The notes under the pieces were generated by a model, which made no database searches, had not been told where the DNA came from, and saw nothing but the letters and a program-made list of their open reading frames with translations. A stretch of 64,000 bases of DNA from Clostridium sp. DSM 17811 (GTDB lineage: Bacteria; Bacillota; Clostridia; Clostridiales; Clostridiaceae): NCBI RefSeq assembly GCF_018861905.1, contig NZ_JAHLDU010000008.1, positions 62,001 through 126,000 of the forward strand, written 5' to 3'. Below, piece by piece: positions 55,895 to 62,582 of this stretch. The translations under genes and the position numbers were made by a program. Numbering within the stretch: the stretch's first letter is position 1; each line of letters starts with the position of its first letter.

Positions 55895-56057
55895 AAAAGA
55901 ACTGTTTATATTTAAACAGTTCTTTTAAAGATTTATATTAAATTTATATTAATTAAAGGGGGACTCTAATTAAAAAATTAATTACTATCTATGATATATA
56001 TAATAACAATTATATGTGTCATTATAGTGACACTATTAAGAATTAATTGTAAATTTA
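55895..56057 (+). repeat. Dispersed intergenic repeat, copy 1
   Basis: It starts with a hairpin (AAAAGAACTGTTTA/TAAACAGTTCTTTT), then an AT-rich block, AAAGGGGGACTCTAATTA, and a nested dyad (ACAATT...AATTGT around GTGTCA/TGACAC). Copies 2 and 3 at 57.0 and 59.3 kb share the order and most of the sequence. It lies just upstream of panE. Confidence 0.85.
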
Positions 56058-56101
56058 AAAAAGAATATATTAATTATATGATGGGGGAGAGTGTATTATG
56101 A
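55991..56101 (+). CDS. Possible 36-residue hydrophobic peptide in repeat copy 1
   Basis: An ATG frame encodes MIYIITIICVIIVTLLRINCK and continues to residue 36; its TGA overlaps the panE ATG. One membrane-spanning segment followed by a basic tail. The same peptide core (IIT-I-CVIIV---R-NCK) can be read from the other two repeat copies, but without a standard start codon. AAAGGGGG lies 32 bases upstream, which is too far for this ATG. It may be coding or just a by-product of nucleotide conservation. Confidence 0.3.
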   Translation: MIYIITIICVIIVTLLRINCKFKKEYINYMMGESVL

Positions 56102-57051
56102 AATACTTAATAATTGGTACAGGTGGTACAGGTGGTTGTATAGGAGGATATTTAGCAAGTGGTGGAAAAGATGTTACATTTATAGCAAGAGGTGATCATT
56201 TAAAGGCTATAAACAAAAATGGGCTTATAATTCACTCAACACTAAAGGGTGAAATAAATCTGAAAAATGTTAAAGCATTTGATGGTGGCGGAGAGCTTGG
56301 TAAGTTTGATGTGATTTTTTTATGTGTTAAAGGATACTCATTAAATGAGACTATTTCTATTATAAAGAAGGCTTCCCACACAAAAACCATTGTAATTCCA
56401 ATTTTGAATGCACTAAATGCTGGAGAAAAGTTATTAGAGGATTTGACTGGTATAACTGTTCTTGATGGTTGTATTTATGTTGGTGGATACATATCAGCTC
56501 CTGGAGAGATTACACAGACAATTAAGATTTTTAGAGTTGTTTTTGGAGCAAAAGAAAATATAAAGGTGGATATGGATTTATTACATAAAATACAATTAGA
56601 CCTTGAAGAATCAGGAATAGATGGAATCATTTCAGATAATATAAGATGTGACATATTTAAAAAAATCTCCTTTACATCTGCATATGCGGCGACTGGAGCG
56701 TATTATGATGCTACAGCTGGTGAATTTCAAAAGGACGGGGAATGCAGAAGGATGTTTATATTGCTACTTAAGGAATTACAAAAGGTTGCAATTGTATTAA
56801 ATATTAAATTGGACACAGGTTTTATAGACGAAAATCTTTTAATTTTAAGTGAATTTAGTTCAGATACAACAGCTTCAATGCAAAAGGATATTAAGACAGG
56901 TAAAAGCAGTGAAAAGGATGAACTTATCTTTAATATTGTAAATATTGCAGAAAAGTATGGTATTGATGTTCCAAATTACAAGAAAATAGCAAAGTATTTT
57001 GGGTATAGTAAAAGTTCTATGATGTTTACACAAAGAAAAAAACTGATGTAA
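56098..57051 (+). CDS. panE: 2-dehydropantoate 2-reductase family protein
   Basis: NADPH-dependent reduction of ketopantoate to pantoate in coenzyme A synthesis, or a related ketoacid reaction. 317 residues. N-terminal nucleotide motif IIGTGGTGGCIGGYLA, then FLCVKGYSL, the ILNALNAGEKL segment and the C-terminal domain with SMQKDIKTGKSSEKDEL, where Lys, Ser and Asp of the active site lie. GGGGGAG precedes the ATG. Because paralogues abound in clostridia, the substrate is not certain. Repeat copies 1 and 2 lie on either side. Confidence 0.85.
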   Translation: MKYLIIGTGGTGGCIGGYLASGGKDVTFIARGDHLKAINKNGLIIHSTLKGEINLKNVKAFDGGGELGKFDVIFLCVKGYSLNETISIIKKASHTKTIVIPILNALNAGEKLLEDLTGITVLDGCIYVGGYISAPGEITQTIKIFRVVFGAKENIKVDMDLLHKIQLDLEESGIDGIISDNIRCDIFKKISFTSAYAATGAYYDATAGEFQKDGECRRMFILLLKELQKVAIVLNIKLDTGFIDENLLILSEFSSDTTASMQKDIKTGKSSEKDELIFNIVNIAEKYGIDVPNYKKIAKYFGYSKSSMMFTQRKKLM

Positions 57052-57208
57052 TTACATCAGTTTTTTTAAAGTTTTATATTAAATTTATATTAATTAAAGG
57101 GGGACTCTAATTAAAAAAATCAATTACTTACTTTCTTTCTATGTTTTTATTATAACAACTATTTGTGTCATTATAGTGACGAAACTAAGAACTAATTGTA
57201 AATTTAAT
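57036..57208 (+). repeat. Dispersed intergenic repeat, copy 2
   Basis: It starts with a palindrome AAACTGATGTAATTACATCAGTTT that includes the panE stop, followed by the same AT-rich block, AAAGGGGGACTCTAATTA and the GTGTCA-TTATAG-TGAC dyad as in copies 1 and 3. From an ATT at 57110, at ideal distance from AAAGGGGG, a 37-codon frame runs to 57223 (KKINYLLSFYVFIITTICV and on). A short region with no feature follows up to 57322. Confidence 0.85.
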
Positions 57209-57322
57209 AGAAAACAACTATAAAATCGGATAATAATCCAAGGTTTTCTAAAAAAAATTGTATTTGAGTAGTAATATCATAAAAAACATGTTGAACCTGA
57301 TTAATAAATCTCGCCCTGTTTT

Positions 57323-58543
57323 TTATAAAAGTTTTTTAGCGAATTCCATATTATCAAATTTATGTTCTTTTATATGATTTAATGAATCAGTTAAATAAGT
57401 CCTATGATGTTCTATGGTCTTCGAGAAAGTTTGGATAAATTCGACTATATCTTCTTTGTTATCCTGGTCATTATATAGATATCTTCCAACTAAATAGAAC
57501 CTAATAAATGAGGATCTTACTAAAAGCATAATATATCCATCAAACATTGATTCCGATTCATTAAATGGAAACATATAGTTATACATAAAATTAACCAAAT
57601 AATTTTCAAAAATATGGCTATTATTGTTCATAAAATTTTCAGTATAATCTTCAAATGCTTTTGTGTAAAGCTCAGAATGTTTACTAATGTCTTCTCCGTT
57701 ATCAAATTTGAATCCAGCTATAATTTGCTTAGTATATTCCTTAAAAGAAAGACTGTCCACTTCTTTAGAGACATTTAAAAAACCTAGCATTGTTTTAAAA
57801 AAATCTATCTGAAATGTGTAACTTGATCTATTTTTTTTATAAGAATCGTTAACTGAATTTATATTATATTGTTTAATAAATGTTGGTACATTACTATACT
57901 TATGTTTAAGCTCTTTTTCTAATGTACTTATAAAATCGCCTAATATATAAAGTCTTTGACTTAGATCAAATTTCCTATTTTGAATTATTTTAATACTAAG
58001 GTCTCTAATTTCTTTAAAATACTTAATAGGTGAGTTACTATATTCTGTAGAGGTAGTTTCAATATCACTTGATATTATATGTTTTCCTAAAGTTTCTTCA
58101 CTTTCCTTAAATTTAATTCCTTCCTCTTTTAATAAAAGAATTCTTGCAGCTTCCGGACAGGCTACATCAAGGGACATTTCGTAATACCCATCTACCATAT
58201 TTGTTATTCTAGGAAAAGATGTGCAAACATTTGAAAGATATTTCTCTCCAATTCTCGAATAAATTATACAATAATTTGCTTCATCTAGAAAAGCACACCT
58301 TTTCCCACTTTTTAATTTTACTTTTCCATAATCTACATCAGGGCTTAGGTAATACTCATTATTATGTACATTTTTCTGAAACATGCGCTTCATTTCTTTG
58401 TCTTCAACCTTATAATACTGCCTAAAGGTGGTCTTATCAATATCTATATCCCAACCAATACAACAACTGTCTTTACACTTTCCACCAATACATTCAAATT
58501 CTTTAAGATATGTCGGATATCTTAGTTTTATAGTTTTCTCCAT
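57323..58543 (-). CDS. fliB: Flagellin lysine-N-methylase FliB
   Basis: Methylates lysines on flagellin in enterics and related clostridia. 406 residues. The N-terminal Cys cluster FECIGGKCKDSCCIGWDI and the further Cys in CAFLDEANYCIIYSRIGE, CTSFPR and DVACPEAARI form the CxxCxxCC-type iron-sulfur site of the family. The remainder is helical. AAGGAAG precedes the ATG. No flagellar gene is nearby, so it stands apart from its expected target. Confidence 0.88.
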   Translation of the reverse strand: MEKTIKLRYPTYLKEFECIGGKCKDSCCIGWDIDIDKTTFRQYYKVEDKEMKRMFQKNVHNNEYYLSPDVDYGKVKLKSGKRCAFLDEANYCIIYSRIGEKYLSNVCTSFPRITNMVDGYYEMSLDVACPEAARILLLKEEGIKFKESEETLGKHIISSDIETTSTEYSNSPIKYFKEIRDLSIKIIQNRKFDLSQRLYILGDFISTLEKELKHKYSNVPTFIKQYNINSVNDSYKKNRSSYTFQIDFFKTMLGFLNVSKEVDSLSFKEYTKQIIAGFKFDNGEDISKHSELYTKAFEDYTENFMNNNSHIFENYLVNFMYNYMFPFNESESMFDGYIMLLVRSSFIRFYLVGRYLYNDQDNKEDIVEFIQTFSKTIEHHRTYLTDSLNHIKEHKFDNMEFAKKLL

Positions 58544-58787
58544 TGTCTACTTCCTTTGCATATAGATTACTTCAAGTTTTCTATTTCATATTCATTTTAC
58601 TATAGTATCTTAAGTTTGTCAGATGTCTATTCATACGAATTTGTGTAAAAATGATTTTTATGGAGATTTATATTAAATTTTTATATCTAAACTATGGCAA
58701 TAATAGTATAATAAAGTAAAAATTGTGATTTATTTTCGCAAGTTATGGCAACTTAAATATCGATTAAATCGCCTCGGGGGTGTTAAT

Positions 58788-59222
58788 TTGAAAATAAATA
58801 TTAGAGAATGTACAACGTTAGACTACATGGATATAGCTCTACTTAATAAAAATGAAATGGGGTATGAATATCCGGCTTCAGATACAAAAAAGAAATTAGA
58901 ACAATTACTAAATGATAGTAACCATAAAATATATGTAGCTATAGCTTACGATAAGGTAGTAGGATATGTTCACGCAAATAATCATGATTTGCTATATGCA
59001 CCACATTTGAAGAATATTATGGGTATTGCTGTAGCATCTGATTTCAAAAAAAATGGTATTGGAAAAATGCTCCTGAATGAAGTTGAAAAATGGGCATGGG
59101 ATACAGGTGCATATGGCGTCCGATTGGTGTCAGGATTAGCAAGAACTGGAGCACACGCATTTTATGTGTCTTGTGGATATGGTGGAATAAAAGATCAGAA
59201 AAACTTCAAGAAAATGTTTTGA
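58788..59222 (+). CDS. GNAT-family N-acetyltransferase
   Basis: 144 residues. The acetyl-CoA motif IMGIAVASDFKKNGIGKMLL (Q/R-x-x-G-x-G/A loop, here KKNGIG) and the later VRLVSGLARTGAHAFYVSCGY are typical. It moves an acetyl group from acetyl-CoA to an amine of unknown identity. A TTG at 58788 is used since GGGGGTG lies 5 bases upstream; the longer frame is not family-like. Repeat copy 3 follows. Confidence 0.85.
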   Translation: MKINIRECTTLDYMDIALLNKNEMGYEYPASDTKKKLEQLLNDSNHKIYVAIAYDKVVGYVHANNHDLLYAPHLKNIMGIAVASDFKKNGIGKMLLNEVEKWAWDTGAYGVRLVSGLARTGAHAFYVSCGYGGIKDQKNFKKMF

Positions 59223-59308
59223 AGATGAAAATATGATACAACTTTTTTCAAAACAGTATAGTCTCCTAATAGATTGTTACTTTAAAAAACGCTAATGTAT
59301 AAACTTTT

Positions 59309-59476
59309 AACCAAAAGAAGAACTGATTATGTTATATCAGTTCTTCTTTTGGTTATGGTAAATTTATATTTAATTAAAGGGGGCTCTAATTAAAAAAAAT
59401 TAATTACTTTCTATGTACTTATAATAACAATTGATTGTGTCATTATAGTGGCAAGAGTAAGAATTAATTGTAAATA
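59309..59476 (+). repeat. Dispersed intergenic repeat, copy 3
   Basis: It begins with a perfect 19-bp stem ending AGAAGAACTGAT/ATCAGTTCTTCT that also can end the GNAT transcript, then AAAGGGGGCTCTAATTA and the GTGTCA-TTATAG-TGGC dyad framed by ACAATT/AATTGT. It lies in the 667-base gap 59223-59889, which also holds the oleate hydratase fragment at 59640 and otherwise nothing I recognise. Confidence 0.85.
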
Positions 59477-59639
59477 GTTTATAGTTTAATGTATAGGGCG
59501 TACTACTAATAAAGAGAAGTGTATGTTTTTTAGACAGTTTTGCAAGTATGATTGTAGACAAGAGGTTGGGTTGGATTTATATTGTAGTTATGGGGGGTAC
59601 TTAACTTGGAAAATGAAAATTGACCGAGGTATATAACTT

Positions 59640-59841
59640 AAAAATAATTTTTTGAATGGAGGGTGTTAAAATTAAATTCAATTTTGATCAAACTATCGAT
59701 GTAGAAAAGATGAATGCTTATATGGTTGGTGCTAGACTTGCATCGCTGGGTGCTGCAATATTTTTAATTAGAGATGGTCATGTTCCAGGAAAAAACATTC
59801 ATATATATGAGGAATTAGGAGTTACAGATAGAAGTATGTAA
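59640..59841 (+). pseudogene. Oleate hydratase N-terminal fragment
   Basis: The stretch after GGAGGGTGTTAAA matches the first ~55 codons of the intact ohyA nearly base for base (KFNFDQTIDVEK, NAYMVGA, RDGHVPGKNIHIYEEL) and ends at a TAA right after GVTDRSM, where the intact gene reads DITGGSMDG. The start ATG is ATT here, and the dinucleotide-binding motif is changed (GARLAS for GAGLAS). The upstream TTTTTTAGACAGT block is also kept. It is a relic without likely function, 48 bases before acetoacetate decarboxylase. Confidence 0.85.
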
Positions 59842-59889
59842 GTGTTAATAAAATAATTTTGAAACATAAAATATAGGGAGGTACCAATA

Positions 59890-60684
59890 ATGAATAGTTT
59901 TATAAAAAACCCAAATGACATTAAAAAATATTGTAGTAAACCAACAACTTTTTACGATGCGCAGATGCTTACGGCTTATTGGGAAACAAAGCCTGAGATT
60001 ATTGCACGGTTACTCCCAGCACCTCTAAAACCAGCTAAAAGACCTTTAGTAAGTGCTTTTGTAGCAAATTATCCTAGAACAAATTTTTGTGCTGCATATA
60101 AGGAAACAGCTTTACTTATATTAGCAGATTACAATGGTCAAATTGGAACCTATTGTATTTCGATGCAAGTAAGTGACGGCATGGCTATGGCACTTGGCAG
60201 AGAAATTTATGGTTTTCCAAAGAAACTGGCAGAAATTGAACTTAAGAGAGAAGGAGATACGGTTAATGGAAGTGTATCTCGAAATGGAATAGAATTCTTT
60301 AGTTTAAAAGCAAATCTTAATGGGAAATTCAATGATATAGACGGCAAGAAAATAATTGGTGATAATTATGGAAACATATTACCTATATATAACTACAAAT
60401 ATTCTAAGTCGCCAGATGGCAGTGGATTCGACTTAAAACCACGACTTATAGAGCAAGGGGAAACCATGGATAACACACTGTTTAAAAATGGAGAAGTTGA
60501 GATGAATCTTAAGGATTCGCCACATGACCCTTGGGCAGAATTAGAAGTCGTGAAGATGTTAGGTTGCACATACACTGAAGGAACCACAGTGCTTCTAAGG
60601 GGTAAAGTCTTGGAAGAAGTAGATCCAATGGCATTTATACCTTATTCCAATACAAGATGGGACTGGTGGGAAGACACCTTATAA
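59890..60684 (+). CDS. adc: Acetoacetate decarboxylase family protein
   Basis: Decarboxylates acetoacetate (to acetone) or a related beta-keto acid through a lysine Schiff base. 264 residues. The catalytic lysine pair lies in GREIYGFPKKLAE (Lys111-Lys112), just as GRELSAYPKKLG in C. acetobutylicum Adc; PAPLKPAKRPLVSAF and the C-terminal EVDPMAFIPY are also family-like. GGGAGG precedes the ATG. An SDR gene follows 81 bases later on the same strand, so ketone or hydroxy-acid turnover is plausible. It is not next to ctfAB, so a role in solvent formation is not shown. Confidence 0.92.
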   Translation: MNSFIKNPNDIKKYCSKPTTFYDAQMLTAYWETKPEIIARLLPAPLKPAKRPLVSAFVANYPRTNFCAAYKETALLILADYNGQIGTYCISMQVSDGMAMALGREIYGFPKKLAEIELKREGDTVNGSVSRNGIEFFSLKANLNGKFNDIDGKKIIGDNYGNILPIYNYKYSKSPDGSGFDLKPRLIEQGETMDNTLFKNGEVEMNLKDSPHDPWAELEVVKMLGCTYTEGTTVLLRGKVLEEVDPMAFIPYSNTRWDWWEDTL

Positions 60685-60765
60685 TATTAAATTAAGTCAT
60701 TGTTATGCCAAAGAGGTTAAAAATCTTGGTTATGTTTAAGAAGGATTTTAAGGAGGCTTTGTATT

Positions 60766-61629
60766 ATGAAGGACTTTAAAGGCAAAGTAGCGGTTATTAC
60801 AGGTGGAGCAAATGGAATAGGTCTTGCAATTGCTAAGGAATGTGCAAAAAGATCAATTAAGATAGTTATAGCAGATATTGATGGAAGTGACTTAAAAAGA
60901 GCGGAAAAGCAACTTAAGGCAGAAGGTGCAGAGGTACTAGCCGTCGAAATGGATGTCATGAAATTTGAAGACATGGAGATGCTTTCAAAGATAGCTCTTG
61001 AAAAATTTCATCACATAGATCTATTGTTTAATAATGCGGGGGTTGTAGTTGCAGGACCAGCTTGGTTACTTTCTTTAAATGATTGGGAATGGATTATGAA
61101 AGCTAATGTTTGGGGTGCTATACATGGGGAAAAAGTATTCATTCCAATAATGCTAAAACAGGATACTGAGTGCTATATTGTAAATACTTCTTCTGTAGCT
61201 GGGCTTTTGGATCTGAATGGGATGTCAGCATACCATACTTCCAAATTTGCAACAGTTGGTCTTTCTGAATCTACTTATTTAGATCTTCAGTGTCAAACAG
61301 ACAAAATAAAAATGTCTGTGTTCTGTCCAGGGTTTATTCAGACAGATCTTGATAATTGTGAAAGACACAGACCAAAGAAATATGCAAATGACATGAGTCA
61401 GCCTTATTACCAAAGTGATTTGTATAAAGCAGAAGAGGACCAGAAACATAAGGTTATCAAAGGTGGAATTCCAATTGACACAATTGGAGATACTATATTT
61501 AAGGCAATTGAGGAAGAAAAATTTTATATTCTAACACATCCAGAGTTAAATCCACTTATAGGTTTGAGAGTTAAAAATATGTTTGAAGGTGGAAGACCAT
61601 CTATGGATGTTATAAAAGGTGTTAAGTAA
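60766..61629 (+). CDS. Short-chain dehydrogenase/reductase
   Basis: 287 residues. Cofactor motif TGGANGIG (12-19), structural motif NNAG (89-92), catalytic Ser143, Tyr156 and Lys160 (YHTSK) are all present; the Asp in IADIDG at the end of beta strand 2 favours NAD(H). It oxidises or reduces a hydroxyl/keto group, substrate unknown. AAGGAGG precedes the ATG. It lies in one unit with acetoacetate decarboxylase and is closed by a terminator. Confidence 0.93.
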   Translation: MKDFKGKVAVITGGANGIGLAIAKECAKRSIKIVIADIDGSDLKRAEKQLKAEGAEVLAVEMDVMKFEDMEMLSKIALEKFHHIDLLFNNAGVVVAGPAWLLSLNDWEWIMKANVWGAIHGEKVFIPIMLKQDTECYIVNTSSVAGLLDLNGMSAYHTSKFATVGLSESTYLDLQCQTDKIKMSVFCPGFIQTDLDNCERHRPKKYANDMSQPYYQSDLYKAEEDQKHKVIKGGIPIDTIGDTIFKAIEEEKFYILTHPELNPLIGLRVKNMFEGGRPSMDVIKGVK

Positions 61630-61652
61630 TTTTAAAACAATAATATGATATG

Positions 61653-61688
61653 AAATAGGTACCAGGATATAATTCCTGGTACCTATTT
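61653..61688 (+). terminator. Terminator of the adc-SDR unit
   Basis: Perfect 15-bp stem AAATAGGTACCAGGA/TCCTGGTACCTATTT around TATAAT. Confidence 0.85.
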
Positions 61689-61875
61689 TAAGTATGCACG
61701 AAACTAAAATATATATTAGTTAATAGGCATAACTCAAAGCACTGTTTTTGGGGTATAATAGATTATAAAATAATAAAACATACCTTAAAAATATTCATTA
61801 CTAATATTAAATTAGAAGGTAGCAGTTAGTTTTTTAATGCAAGTTTATAAAAAATAAAAAAAAGAAGGTAAAAAT

Positions 61876-62031
61876 ATGAAAAATGATGTAAATAAAAACA
61901 TGGAAATAATGAAAAAAATTATTGAAGAAAAGAAAGCAAAATCTTCACAGCAAAAAAATACTAGGAGACCACCAATATATGGACCACAAAGCTCAGGAGC
62001 AGGAAATGGTGGAGGTTTAGTTGGTAAATAA
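61876..62031 (+). CDS. Small basic protein with Gly-rich tail
   Basis: 51 residues, not recognised. A Lys/Glu-rich amphipathic helix (MEIMKKIIEEKKAK) is followed by RRPPIYGPQSSGAGNGGGL and the last residues VGK. AGAAGG lies 8 bases before the ATG, and a terminator follows the stop, which supports a real gene. The YGPQ...GAGNGGG tail suggests a structural or spore-associated small protein, but this is a guess. Confidence 0.65.
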   Translation: MKNDVNKNMEIMKKIIEEKKAKSSQQKNTRRPPIYGPQSSGAGNGGGLVGK

Positions 62032-62059
62032 TCTATAAGTAATACACAAATGAAAAAAT

Positions 62060-62109
62060 CCCCTTAATTGTAGGAGAATAAAACTACGATTAAGGGGGCT
62101 TTTATTTCT
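62060..62109 (+). terminator. Terminator of the small Gly-rich gene
   Basis: CCCCTTAATTGTAG pairs with CTACGATTAAGGGG (one mismatch) around a 10-base loop; T-rich tail. Confidence 0.9.
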
Positions 62110-62243
62110 TTTTCTTAAAAGAATTAACTTGAAATTTGTGGGAATATGATGAATAAATAAAGTCGAATCATAAAATCTTAACACAATCTTTATGTGAATG
62201 GGCGTATCTTTATACTAATTTAGCATAAAATATATATTGAATT

Positions 62244-62252
62244 TGATATAAT
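62244..62252 (+). promoter_or_regulatory. Extended -10 promoter before the 75-residue gene
   Basis: TGATATAAT (TG-N-TATAAT), 62 bases before the start at 62314. The leader is too short for a c-di-AMP riboswitch, and none was found upstream. Confidence 0.5.
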
Positions 62253-62313
62253 GTTTTAACTATCAAGTGCATGAATAATATAATGTGATTATAATAAGGG
62301 GTGTGATTTTTTT

Positions 62314-62541
62314 ATGGAGAAGGTTTTAAATGCAATTCGCGAGTTTTATAAAGAAAATGGATATGATTATGTAAAGCCAATATATATAAATAGTTTAGTT
62401 GAAATTACAAAAGATGAAACATTAAAAATAGTAGAAGCACTTAAGGTTAAGGGTTATATAGTTGAGATAAGCTGGAAAGATGGAAACAAATGTGAATTTT
62501 ATCTAAATGATCTTGGTAAACAAAAAATATTAGACATATAA
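62314..62541 (+). CDS. Small protein, possibly winged-helix
   Basis: 75 residues. The helix-helix-helix-strand layout (VLNAIREFYKENGYDYV, then SLVEITKDETLKIVEALKVK, then GYIVEISWKDGNKCEFYLND) resembles a small winged-helix domain, with the second helix as recognition helix. Not assigned to a family. AAGGGG precedes the ATG. It lies 41 bases before a KimA-like permease gene, likely in one transcript, so it may control or accompany the transporter. Confidence 0.65.
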   Translation: MEKVLNAIREFYKENGYDYVKPIYINSLVEITKDETLKIVEALKVKGYIVEISWKDGNKCEFYLNDLGKQKILDI

Positions 62542-62582
62542 TTTGACTATAATTATAATGTTGAAATTATGGAGGTGGGTTT

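Noticed and set aside
58663-58690. Fourth copy of the intergenic repeat before the GNAT gene
   Set aside because: Only a 17-base AT-rich match (AGATTTATATTAAATTT) is present, without the AAAGGGGG block, hairpin or dyad.
55895-59476. Possible CRISPR array from three similar repeats
   Set aside because: Units are about 165 bp, lie more than 1 kb apart with genes between, and no cas gene is present.
62110-62313. c-di-AMP (ydaO) riboswitch before the KimA-like gene
   Set aside because: The leader region is short and AT-rich, and I could not find the conserved core of that riboswitch by eye.
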